Assembly: GCA_016177735.1 (NCBI GenBank)
Contig: JACOUS010000027.1
Location: forward strand, 1 to 64,000
From: Ignavibacteriales bacterium
GTDB taxonomy: Bacteria; Bacteroidota; Ignavibacteria; Ignavibacteriales; Melioribacteraceae
Direction of reading: 5' to 3'
DNA: 64,000 bases
How positions within the stretch are numbered: position 1 is the first letter of the stretch; every line of letters starts with the position of its first letter. Made by a program: the position numbers and the translations under genes. The notes below the pieces were generated by a model, which worked only from the letters and a program-made list of their open reading frames with translations, was not told where the DNA came from and ran no database searches. This document shows positions 26,368 to 36,937 of the stretch, piece by piece.

Positions 26368-29300
26368 ATGGCAAAAATTCTTGGATTAGACTTAGGAACT
26401 AACTCAATTGGCTGGGCGCTGATTGATGATTCCAAAAAAGAAATTATTAAAACAAATGTGAGAATTTTTCCAGAAGGTGTTAATGATATTAATCAATCAA
26501 AGGAAAAATCTAAAAATGCTGACAGACGAATTGCACGCGGTATTAGAAGAAACAACTTCCGCTTTAAAAAGCGAAGAGAACGATTAAAAAAAGTTCTGAA
26601 AGAATTGGGCATGATGCCTGATGAGAAATATTACACATTCATGAAGAAAAAGAAAGATGAAAAAAATTATCTCACTATTGAACTTTACAAACTAAGAAAA
26701 GATGCCTTGGAAAAACCATTGCGTTTGGAAGATTTAGGAAGAATATTCCTTCAGCTAAATAACCATAGAGGCTTTAAGAGCAATAAAAAAGAAGAAGCAA
26801 ATAAGGAGTTTAAGCCAAACATAAAAGATGCAGGCAAAATTAACACACTTGTACAAAAGCAAAGTACTCTCTTTACTCTTAATAAGAGGAAGGAAAAATT
26901 ATTGAAAGAAATTGAGGAGTTAAAAATCTCTCAGAGAAAAGACGCTGCAAAAAGAATTAATACACGAGAGAAAAAAATAAAGGGAATAAAAAATAAAATT
27001 AAAGAGATTGAAGAAGTAAAAACATTGCAAGAAAAAATTGATGAGGCAAAAAATAATGGGTTAATTAAATATGGCACCTTAGGAGAATATTTTTATCATA
27101 GAATTGAATTAAATAAGAATTCTCACAATCCCAATCACCCATTTGTTGAGCAAAATGGCACGGGAAGGTTGCGTAACAACGATGAGGGAAAGGGAGAATA
27201 CACAACAAGGGAGATTTTCGAATTTGAATTTGACACAATTTGGGAAATACAAAAAGGGCTGAATAAAAATAATCCAACTGTTTTAAGCGCTTTTTCAGAT
27301 GAGAACAAACGAAAAATAAAAGACGAATGTATTTTTTATCAGCGCGATTTGCGATCACAAAAGCATTTGGTTGACAGATGCAAATATGAATTCACAGAAT
27401 ATTTTGTTTACTGTTTTGATGAAAAAAAATTACAGCAGCAAGTTGATACTATTACATTCTCTAATTCAAAACCGCCCGAGACATTTTTAACAGCTACACA
27501 AAAGAAAAAACTTTTAGAATTTTTAAGTAAGCAGAATAAGATCAATGTTGCTGATTTAAAGAACCTTGTTGGGATAAAAGACGACTTCCAAAAAGTTAAT
27601 AAAACTTTCAAGAATCATACTCTCATTCATCATTTACCACAAGAAAGAATTTGGGAGAGAGATTATTTGCCATGCTGTCATATAAGTTCACTCGAATTTC
27701 AGGAATTCAGAATATGGGATAAGGTGAATAATCTCCGCTATGTTGATGATGAAGAGAGTGAGTATTCTTTAACATTGGAACAAAGAAAGATTCTGGTTGA
27801 AAAGCTGCAGAGCGTAACTTCACTTACAATTGAAACCGGAAATAAAGCCAGCGATGAGGAAAAAGAAGAAGCTGCTGAAATTAAGGAAGCCTTAGGACTA
27901 ACTAACAAGCATAAGTTCAAAGAACAAAAACTAAAAGGCAATGTTACCGTAGAAAAGTTAAAAGAAGCACTAGGAGAGGATTATTGGAATTCACTAAGCC
28001 CAATCACTACTGAATTAGAGATAGAAGATATTGATAAAACGACTGGTGAAATTGTAAAACTTAAAAGCCCCTTTCAATATTCAGATAAGCAAAGACAATT
28101 TTACAACAACATTGTCTTTGCTATGAATTTTACAAAAAGCATTGACTGGCTCCTAGGGAAAGGCAAAGCCAAAAAATGGAAAGAAAGCTTAAGCAAACTT
28201 AAAGAGGAAGCAACGAAGACTGATCATGAATTAACTGATTCGCAGATTGAAGCATATTCAAGAATTTCTTTTGAACCAGATTATTGCAATTATAGTCTAA
28301 AAGCAATTAAAAAACTTTTGCCTTGGATGAAACAAGGTTTAAACTCATCACAAGCAGCAGAAAAAGTCGGTTATGAATCCGCCTCTGATGAAAGAAGGAA
28401 TGATAATTTTCTTCAGGATAAACTGCCTGACTTAAAAAATAACAGCTTACGAAACCCTATTGTGCAAAAAGGAATTACAGAGACAATCAAACTCGTTAAT
28501 GAAATTATTGAAAAAGAATTGGGTGGAATTAAACCCGACAAGATACATCTGGAAATGGCTCGCGAATTAAAGAAACCTAAAAAAGCACGACTCGAAATGA
28601 AAAAGAAAAATGATGAGAAAGAAAAAGAGAGAAATCACTGGAAAGAATTTTTGAAACAGACGTTGGGTGTTTATCCCTCTGGCAGCACTCTATCAAAATT
28701 TGAGCTGTTTCTTGAGCTGGAACATCAGAAAGAGAATTTTGAAGAAAAAAAGAACCAAATCAGCGTAGAGGAGTTTATAACTTTTTGTAAAGAAGTAATG
28801 GGAGAAAGTATTTCTATATCAAGAAAAAAGTTCATTGAACTCAAAATGGAGCTAAATAAAAAAAACGATAATAAAAATACAGATGAAAAAGGATATGAAA
28901 CTATTTCAGCCAGCGAAGGTGAGCTAGAAGAGAAAAAAAAATCTGATAAAAATCATCTAAAATTGCTTAAGTACAGATTATATTTAGAGTGTAATAGAAT
29001 TCTTCCTTATACCGGACAACCAATTGGGTTGAAAAGGTTACTTTCCGATAATTCAGATATTGAAATAGAACATATCATCCCCTACAGTCGTTGCATGGAC
29101 GATTCTTTTTTGAATAAAACACTGTCTGACAGAACATTTAATACTTTAAAGGGTAAGCAAACTCCGATAGAATTTTTTGCGTCGAATCTTGTAGAAAAGA
29201 AGAAATTCTTCATCCGTGTTAACAAAATTGCAAATGATGAAAAGAAAAAAAGATTTCTTTTGGAAGGCGATAAAGCACTAGAAGATTTTCGAAACAGCCA

Positions 29301-30858
29301 ACTTGTGAATACTGCTTACATCGGATCTGAAGTTAAGAAACATTTACTCAACACTTTTAAAAGAGATGATATCATTCTAACCAATGGACAAATCACAGCA
29401 ATGCTGAGATCATTCTTGGGATTTACCAAAGTTCTGAATACACCTATGAAATTTGAAGGCGAATATAACAAAGGTCTTTATTGGGCTTATGTAAATCAAG
29501 AAGGAAAAATTGAAAGATTAATTGAAAGGAATAAAGAAGATGATAAAAAACCGGAACCTGAAAATCATTCACGGAGAGTTATTAAGGGTTTTGTATATGA
29601 AGGACAGGACGGCAAGAGATTTCAGCCGCAAAAGCAACGCAACGACCATCGTCATCATTCTATTGATGCAGTAACAATTGCATTGTCTTCAAACAAAATT
29701 GCTAATATTATCCAGAAGAACACCGAAGGTTATTATGTAAAAAATGGGAAACCAATTCAAAAATATGAAGATGGAGCTATTTGGGTGAAAAAATTTGATG
29801 AGAATGGAGAACTCGCAAACGAAACAAGGAAAAAAATAATAGATGAGATAAATGCCGAATTAAATTTCCCAAACTTATGGATAAAAACAAAAAATGCAGT
29901 TGAACATATTCCAGTATCCTATAGTAATAAAAATAGGATTCTCTCTGCAGCAAAAAGAAAAATTCATAAAAACAATCTTACTTTTTATAGTGGAGGAGAT
30001 ATTGCAAGAGGTGCTTTACATGAGGAGTCATTATATGGAAATATCCAATATCCGTATAATGATAAATCAGATTGGAATGAAAAAGAGAATGGTATTTATG
30101 TAATAAGAAAAGCTCTAAAGTATAATAAGAAAGGGTATTTTGGAAAGATAGAACAATTAGAAAAAATCATCGATCCTAAAATTCGGGAAATCGTAATAGA
30201 AGAAGTTAATTCCGTAGGCATGAAAAAGGCATTGGATACTGGAGTATTTCTTCCCAATAAAAATGGTAATCCTACCCCCATAAAAAAAGTACGAATTGCC
30301 AGTGACACACAAGAATTAACATGGATAAGGAAACACAAACAAGGCACTAAAGAAAACAAGAAAAAAGTGTGGGTTGAAACTGGAGATAATTACTGCATTG
30401 CTCTATATGGTAACGAAGTGGTAGAAAAAAAAGAAAAACGTGAATTTAGATCGATTTCCTTTCTTGAAGCTGTAAGGAAAACAAAAAGAGGAGAACAATT
30501 ATTTCCCGAACAATTAAATGGTAAAAAACTTCTTACTTCTCTTTCGAAGAAAGATATGGTACTGGTTTACAAAGAACATCCGGATGAAATTACACATTTA
30601 ATCGGTAAAAAAAATGATGACTATACCAAAGAAGATAAAGAATTATTGTTTAAACGTCTTTTTGTAGTTAGGAAATCTGATAAGAACGGAATAATAGTTT
30701 TGAGTAGGCATAATTTATCGGGTGCTAGACAAGAAGATGATATCACCGTAAAAGATTTAGATTCAACTGAAGGAAAAGTAATTCGATGCAATCAAAGTAC
30801 TTTTAAAGGAATAAAAATAAGCATCGACCGACTAGGTAACATAAAACCAGCTTTGTAA
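26368..30858 (+). CDS. cas9: Cas9, type II-C, large form
   Basis: A 1496-residue RNA-guided endonuclease. RuvC-I has Asp8 (LGLDLGTNSIGWALI). An Arg-rich bridge helix follows (DRRIARGIRRNNFRFKKRR). The REC region runs to about 700 and contains a Lys/Glu-rich coiled-coil stretch at about 170-235. RuvC-II has Glu729 (IHLEMAREL). The HNH domain has His902 (IEIEHIIPYSR) and the Asn in FNTLKGK. RuvC-III has His1097 and Asp1100 (HHSIDAV). A C-terminal region of about 395 residues should hold the WED and PAM-interacting domains. About 95 residues (770-865) separate RuvC-II from HNH, more than I expect. All nuclease residues are present. The start has AAGGAT upstream. Confidence 0.95.
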   Translation: MAKILGLDLGTNSIGWALIDDSKKEIIKTNVRIFPEGVNDINQSKEKSKNADRRIARGIRRNNFRFKKRRERLKKVLKELGMMPDEKYYTFMKKKKDEKNYLTIELYKLRKDALEKPLRLEDLGRIFLQLNNHRGFKSNKKEEANKEFKPNIKDAGKINTLVQKQSTLFTLNKRKEKLLKEIEELKISQRKDAAKRINTREKKIKGIKNKIKEIEEVKTLQEKIDEAKNNGLIKYGTLGEYFYHRIELNKNSHNPNHPFVEQNGTGRLRNNDEGKGEYTTREIFEFEFDTIWEIQKGLNKNNPTVLSAFSDENKRKIKDECIFYQRDLRSQKHLVDRCKYEFTEYFVYCFDEKKLQQQVDTITFSNSKPPETFLTATQKKKLLEFLSKQNKINVADLKNLVGIKDDFQKVNKTFKNHTLIHHLPQERIWERDYLPCCHISSLEFQEFRIWDKVNNLRYVDDEESEYSLTLEQRKILVEKLQSVTSLTIETGNKASDEEKEEAAEIKEALGLTNKHKFKEQKLKGNVTVEKLKEALGEDYWNSLSPITTELEIEDIDKTTGEIVKLKSPFQYSDKQRQFYNNIVFAMNFTKSIDWLLGKGKAKKWKESLSKLKEEATKTDHELTDSQIEAYSRISFEPDYCNYSLKAIKKLLPWMKQGLNSSQAAEKVGYESASDERRNDNFLQDKLPDLKNNSLRNPIVQKGITETIKLVNEIIEKELGGIKPDKIHLEMARELKKPKKARLEMKKKNDEKEKERNHWKEFLKQTLGVYPSGSTLSKFELFLELEHQKENFEEKKNQISVEEFITFCKEVMGESISISRKKFIELKMELNKKNDNKNTDEKGYETISASEGELEEKKKSDKNHLKLLKYRLYLECNRILPYTGQPIGLKRLLSDNSDIEIEHIIPYSRCMDDSFLNKTLSDRTFNTLKGKQTPIEFFASNLVEKKKFFIRVNKIANDEKKKRFLLEGDKALEDFRNSQLVNTAYIGSEVKKHLLNTFKRDDIILTNGQITAMLRSFLGFTKVLNTPMKFEGEYNKGLYWAYVNQEGKIERLIERNKEDDKKPEPENHSRRVIKGFVYEGQDGKRFQPQKQRNDHRHHSIDAVTIALSSNKIANIIQKNTEGYYVKNGKPIQKYEDGAIWVKKFDENGELANETRKKIIDEINAELNFPNLWIKTKNAVEHIPVSYSNKNRILSAAKRKIHKNNLTFYSGGDIARGALHEESLYGNIQYPYNDKSDWNEKENGIYVIRKALKYNKKGYFGKIEQLEKIIDPKIREIVIEEVNSVGMKKALDTGVFLPNKNGNPTPIKKVRIASDTQELTWIRKHKQGTKENKKKVWVETGDNYCIALYGNEVVEKKEKREFRSISFLEAVRKTKRGEQLFPEQLNGKKLLTSLSKKDMVLVYKEHPDEITHLIGKKNDDYTKEDKELLFKRLFVVRKSDKNGIIVLSRHNLSGARQEDDITVKDLDSTEGKVIRCNQSTFKGIKISIDRLGNIKPAL

Positions 30859-30878
30859 AATCGAACTTGTCCCTTTGT

Positions 30879-30903
30879 CCCCTTCTCTTATTAAGAGAAG
30901 GGG
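30879..30903. repeat. Hairpin between cas9 and cas1
   Basis: CCCCTTCTCTTA and TAAGAGAAGGGG, 12-bp arms around a single T. The same hairpin recurs between cas1 and cas2 with an insertion. It has no clear T-run, so it may attenuate or process the cas transcript rather than end it. Confidence 0.75.
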
Positions 30904-30939
30904 AAGGTGAGGTTGAGTTAACAATTAATTGAGAGCGCT

Positions 30940-31974
30940 ATGATCAAACGAACTTTATACTTCAGTAACCCGGCGTACCTTTCTAAAAAGAACGAGCAGC
31001 TTGTTATTAAAAGCCTTGATTATGATAAAGATTATGCCCGGCAGAATTTTGACGGGCAAGAAAAATATCACAATAGTACAAACGAACTGGAAACTAATGT
31101 TGCGGAAAAAAGCGAAGGATGGCTCTATAAAAGAAAAGAGATTACAAAACAAGTTTTAAACACTGTTCCGATTGAAGATATCGGAATTGTTGTTTTGGAT
31201 AATCATCAAATTACATTAACACACGGACTTCTTGATTCGCTTCTTGAAAATAATTCCGCAATAGTAACGTGCAATAAATCTCATATGCCAAGCGGACTTT
31301 TTATGCCGCTTTCAGCAAACGATGAGCAGTCGCAAAAATTCAGAGCGCAGATCGAATCATCCGAACCGTTGAAAAAACAATTATGGTCGCAGACTATCAC
31401 GGCAAAGATTCTCAATCAAGCGGCAAACATCAATGAAAGAAAAATTCCGATCAACAACATGATAACATGGGCAAAAAAAGTACGCTCCGGCGATCCCGAT
31501 AATTACGAAGGACGTGCCGCTGCTTACTATTGGAAAAATTTCTTTCCGATGATTCCAAATTTTATACGCGACCGTTACGGCGAACCGCCTAATAATTTAT
31601 TCAACTACGGCTATGCAATTCTGCGCGCAATTATTGCAAGAGCACTTGCCGGCTCAGGTTTAATGCCGACTCTCGGCATCCATCATTCTAACAAGTACAA
31701 CGCCTATTGTTTGGCTGATGATATTATGGAACCGTACCGTCCGTATGTTGATAGAGTTGTTTATACAATGGTAAGCAACGGAGAAGATTTTTACGAACTC
31801 AACACTTCTATAAAAAAACAATTATTGGAAATCGCAACTGCAGATGTAATTATCGAGGAGAAAAGAAGTCCGCTGATGGTGGCGGCACAGAGAACAACTG
31901 CATCGCTTGCAAAATGTTTTGAAGGTGAAACAAGAAAAATTATTTATCCGGAAATAAAATTTAACTCTCCCTAA
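30940..31974 (+). CDS. cas1: Cas1 integrase
   Basis: 344 residues. The N-terminal beta domain starts RTLYFSNPAYLSKKNEQLVI. The catalytic helical domain carries the metal ligands Glu190 (NYEGRAAAYYW), His248 (LGIHHSN) and Asp261/Glu264 (ADDIMEPYRPYVD), as in type II Cas1. With Cas2 it integrates new spacers. The loop at about 27-70 (DKDYARQNFDGQEK and on) looks longer than in the type II-C Cas1 proteins I know. Confidence 0.96.
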   Translation: MIKRTLYFSNPAYLSKKNEQLVIKSLDYDKDYARQNFDGQEKYHNSTNELETNVAEKSEGWLYKRKEITKQVLNTVPIEDIGIVVLDNHQITLTHGLLDSLLENNSAIVTCNKSHMPSGLFMPLSANDEQSQKFRAQIESSEPLKKQLWSQTITAKILNQAANINERKIPINNMITWAKKVRSGDPDNYEGRAAAYYWKNFFPMIPNFIRDRYGEPPNNLFNYGYAILRAIIARALAGSGLMPTLGIHHSNKYNAYCLADDIMEPYRPYVDRVVYTMVSNGEDFYELNTSIKKQLLEIATADVIIEEKRSPLMVAAQRTTASLAKCFEGETRKIIYPEIKFNSP

Positions 31975-32009
31975 TTCGCCGCGGCGAATCTCTCTTAAAA
32001 AGAGAGGGA
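31968..32009. repeat. Nested hairpin at the end of cas1
   Basis: The outer arms TCCCT and AGAGAGGGA belong to a hairpin of the TCCCTCTC...GAGAGGGA type seen elsewhere in the window. The perfect palindrome TTCGCCGCGGCGAA (31975-31988) interrupts the left arm directly after the cas1 stop codon. Confidence 0.6.
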
Positions 32010-32019
32010 CTTTTAAATT

Positions 32020-32064
32020 CCCCTTCTCTTATTAAGTCGAAGATCCCGTTTACGGGGAGAAGGG
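32020..32064. repeat. Interrupted hairpin between cas1 and cas2
   Basis: CCCCTTCTCTTATTAAG (32020-32036) and AGAAGGG (32058-32064) are the two parts of the hairpin found intact at 30879-30903. They are separated by 21 bp (32037-32057) that form their own hairpin (TCCCGT-TT-ACGGGG). Confidence 0.7.
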
Positions 32065-32075
32065 ATTGGTAATGA

Positions 32076-32420
<345 letters not shown>

Positions 32421-32637
32421 AATACGAGGGACGAAATGCGATAACAATTTAGAATTTTGGAATTACGATTTAGGAATTAGGAGTTATTGATTTTGATAAA
32501 CTTGTCGGGCGGATCAATAAAAAATCCCTCTCTTATTTTTCGGAGAGGGATTGCAAGCAAGCTAAAAACCAAGTAAGATTTTTTTAATCCTAAAATCCTT
32601 GTAAGTTGTTTGTTTCCAAGGCGTTGTTTTACCCTAC
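32421..32637. promoter_or_regulatory. Putative leader region
   Basis: 217 bp of AT-rich non-coding DNA between cas2 and the first repeat. It contains the minus-strand terminator and a repeat-end fragment in inverted orientation (AAAACCAAG, 32565-32573). Repeats beside it match the consensus and degenerate ones lie at the far end, so this is probably where new spacers are added. Confidence 0.55.
32519..32552 (-). terminator. Minus-strand terminator at the cas-proximal end of the array
   Basis: On the minus strand, AATCCCTCTC and GAGAGGGATT form a perfect 10-bp stem followed by T6. It is oriented to stop transcripts that leave the array leftwards, which fits pre-crRNA synthesis from the minus strand. 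Confidence 0.75.
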
Positions 32638-35600
32638 CTTGGTTTTAAACTTATCAAAGAAACATTTGAAAGCAAGTCACAACAAGATAGATGCTATCAA
32701 ACTATTATTATTCTTGGTTTTAAACTTATCAAAGAAACATTTGAAAGCAAGTCACAACCTTCAGCTTTGATGTTGCAAAGAGATTTAGCTTGGTTTTAAA
32801 CTTATCAAAGAAACATTTGAAAGCAAGTCACAACATGGCTCCGAAACTTTAACAACTGTTCAAGCTTGGTTTTAAACTTATCAAAGAAACATTTGAAAGC
32901 AAGTCACAACTTTAAGAGTTTTATGCCAAAATTTTTTTCTCTTGGTTTTAAACTTATCAAAGAAACATTTGAAAGCAAGTCACAACTAAACATTTTTAAT
33001 TACTGTTTTCTTAGACTTGGTTTTAAACTTATCAAAGAAACATTTGAAAGCAAGTCACAACTCTAAATATTCAGGGTTGATTCTAATTTCACTTGGTTTT
33101 AAACTTATCAAAGACACATTTGAAAGCAAGTCACAACACCACTCTAAATTTGAACATCCAAGCACTTCTTGGTTTTAAACTTATCAAAGAAACATTTGAA
33201 AGCAAGTCACAACTCCATTTGAAGTAGTCGCATTATAAAGAGCTTGGTTTTAAACTTATCAAAGAAACATTTGAAAGCAAGTCACAACTATGGTTCTAAT
33301 CGGCATCATTTCATTAAACTTGGTTTTAAACTTATCAAAGAAACATTTGAAAGCAAGTCACAACTCATAAGCGGAGATATAAAGTTCTGCCTCTCTTGGT
33401 TTTAAACTTATCAAAGAAACATTTGAAAGCAAGTCACAACTTAATGCATATTCGGATTGGTTGCATTTACTTGGTTTTAAACTTATCAAAGAAACATTTG
33501 AAAGCAAGTCACAACTCTGATTGTAAATCATTCCCTCCGGCTTTTCTTGGTTTTAAACTTATCAAAGAAACATTTGAAAGCAAGTCACAACACTAACATT
33601 GTGTTTTTCATTTTAAATATCTTGGTTTTAAACTTATCAAAGAAACATTTGAAAGCAAGTCACAACACTGATATGTTTGCTATAACAAAAATAAACTTGG
33701 TTTTAAACTTATCAAAGAAACATTTGAAAGCAAGTCACAACCTTATGCTGCTGCTAATGCTGCTGATGATCTTGGTTTTAAACTTATCAAAGAAACATTT
33801 GAAAGCAAGTCACAACTTAATCGGCGAGGGTGCTTCTTCTTGCAAACTTGGTTTTAAACTTATCAAAGAAACATTTGAAAGCAAGTCACAACACTAACTC
33901 ATAAGGGAAACTGCAAATTTTCTTGGTTTTAAACTTATCAAAGAAACATTTGAAAGCAAGTCACAACATAGCCACTTGTTTGCCGTGCCGTTATCTCCTT
34001 GGTTTTAAACTTATCAAAGAAACATTTGAAAGCAAGTCACAACTTTATCATCTAATAAAATCGGTAGCTTATTCTTGGTTTTAAACTTATCAAAGAAACA
34101 TTTGAAAGCAAGTCACAACTAACGCCTACAGTGATTGTATTGTTAGTACTTGGTTTTAAACTTATCAAAGAAACATTTGAAAGCAAGTCACAACGTTAGC
34201 GTGAATAAGAAATATCCAAAAAAACTTGGTTTTAAACTTATCAAAGAAACATTTGAAAGCAAGTCACAACTTATGAGATAAGTGGAAGCGGACTGGACGA
34301 CTTGGTTTTAAACTTATCAAAGAAACATTTGAAAGCAAGTCACAACTTGTCAATGGAATCATTGTACATAATTCTGCTTGGTTTTAAACTTATCAAAGAA
34401 ACATTTGAAAGCAAGTCACAACTCACTATAAGACTTAGATTCTAAAACTTTTCTTGGTTTTAAACTTATCAAAGAAACATTTGAAAGCAAGTCACAACAA
34501 GATATTGAACAATTAGAGAAAGAATTAACTTGGTTTTAAACTTATCAAAGAAACATTTGAAAGCAAGTCACAACTCAGTGATTGAAGGATAACGAAATTT
34601 TACACTTGGTTTTAAACTTATCAAAGAAACATTTGAAAGCAAGTCACAACTCCTAATGCTTCGCAACATTCATCAAGTGACTTGGTTTTAAACTTATCAA
34701 AGAAACATTTGAAAGCAAGTCACAACTTAATAGGCAAGGGTGATTCTTCTTGCAAACTTGGTTTTAAACTTATCAAAGAAACATTTGAAAGCAAGTCACA
34801 ACTTTCTTCTTTATCCCTCCCTCTCTTAGTATCTTGGTTTTAAACTTATCAAAGAAACATTTGAAAGCAAGTCACAACATAACAATGAAACGTTAGCTAC
34901 ATCCTATGCTTGGTTTTAAACTTATCAAAGAAACATTTGAAAGCAAGTCACAACCCAAAATTCAATTTGCCTCCACTGTCTTACCTTGGTTTTAAACTTA
35001 TCAAAGAAACATTTGAAAGCAAGTCACAACAATGCAAGTTCAACAGGATTGCCAGCTTTTCTTGGTTTTAAACTTATCAAAGAAACATTTGAAAGCAAGT
35101 CACAACCTTTCATCGTACCTGTCATTTGCTGAATAACTTGGTTTTAAACTTATCAAAGAAACATTTGAAAGCAAGTCACAACAGCAACGCGAGTCCCATA
35201 GCGGAACTAATTCTTGGTTTTAAACTTATCAAAGAAACATTTGAAAGCAAGTCACAACTTAATTTCCCACAACTCCCAACGAATTTTCTTGGTTTTAAAC
35301 TTATCAAAGAAACATTTGAAAGCAAGTCACAACGACTGCACGTGTTGTAATATAAGGGTGCACCTTGGTTTTAAACTTATCAAAGAAACATTTGAAAGCA
35401 AGTCACAACAAGTCCTTTTGGAATTGCTTTCATAAGATTCTTGGTTTTAAACTTATCAAAGAAACATTTGAAAGCAAGTCACAACTGATGTGAAATGATA
35501 AATTCCAATACATTACTTGGTTTTAAACTTATCAAAGAAACATTTGAAAGCAAGTCACAACTCATACAACCCGTAAACACCGCTTCCAATTCTTGGTTTT

Positions 35601-36850
35601 AAACTTATCAAAGAAACATTTGAAAGCAAGTCACAACTTGTGGTACTGATCAATGCAGGAAACACTTCTTGGTTTTAAACTTATCAAAGAAACATTTGAA
35701 AGCAAGTCACAACAAAGAAACCTGTTTCCTTTTTCTGCACGGGCTTGGTTTTAAACTTATCAAAGAAACATTTGAAAGCAAGTCACAACGAATCTTCGTT
35801 GCTACCGAATCGCTTCCGCTTGGTTTTAAACTTATCAAAGAAACATTTGAAAGCAAGTCACAACTAATATACATAAAAGGGCGGCTATTTACACTTGGTT
35901 TTAAACTTATCAAAGAAACATTTGAAAGCAAGTCACAACCAACTGTTCATTTACCTTTCAAATGAAAATCTTGGTTTTAACCTTATCAAAGAAACATTTG
36001 AAAGCAAGTCACAACGTGAATCCGGAAGTTAAATAAACATGATTACTTGGTTTTAAACTTATCAAAGAAACATTTGAAAGCAAGTCACAACGCTGAGATA
36101 CATTCCCGATGTTGACGACATCTTGGTTTTAAACTTATCAAAGAAACATTTGAAAGCAAGTCACAACCACCGGCAGAACTGCCTTCGAGAAATTCACCTT
36201 GGTTTTAAACTTATCAAAGAAACATTTGAAAGCAAGTCACAACAAGTATCCATGCGCTGATCCAGTAAGCATCCTTGGTTTTAAACTTATCAAAGAAACA
36301 TTTGAAAGCAAATCACAACTCAACAAGTAAATATAAATCAAGCGCCCAACTTGGTTTTAAACTTATCAAAGAAACATTTGAAAGCAAGTCACAACTCCGG
36401 GAAAAATCCACCTCGCGGCGCTTCTCTTGGTTTTAAACTTATCAAAGAAACATTTGAAAGCAAGTCACAACAACTGCACCTTGCATCCATTTGGCGCTTC
36501 CCTTGGTTTTAAACTTATCAAAGAAACATTTGAAAGCAAGTCACAACGGGAAAGACGATGCGAATAACGAGGCGTAACTTGGTTTTAAACTTATCAAAGA
36601 AACATTTGAAAGCAAGTCACAACTGATGAAGCGATAAATAAATTATAAAATGCTTGGTTTTAAACTTATCAAAGAAACATTTGAAAGCAAGTCACAACCT
36701 TTGTTAAAAAATGTAGCTCATTGTTGTTCTTGGTTTTAAACTTATCAAAGAAACATTTGAAAGCAAATCACAACTAGGGGACTTAGATTGGAAACTTGAT
36801 ACTCCTTGGTTTTAAACTTATCAAAGAAACATTTGAAAGCAAATCACAAC

Positions 36851-36937
36851 CAAACAAGTCAGGCGCCGCGTTATAGGTTTAATTGGACTGCTGAAATTTA
36901 TATTTATCCTACCGGACCTATCCCAAACGATGGATGG
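36851..36937. other. Over-long terminal spacer, 87 nt
   Basis: The interval between the last intact repeat and the split repeat is 87 nt, about three times the normal spacer. It is open in one frame (RYRFNWTAEIYIYPTGPIPN). It may be two spacers fused by loss of a repeat, or a spacer with an insertion. Confidence 0.7.

Noticed and set aside
32866-36012. Repeated open frames reading LNLSKKHLKASHN or GFKLIKETFESKSQ
   Set aside because: They are translations of the CRISPR repeats and spacers, with no ribosome sites.
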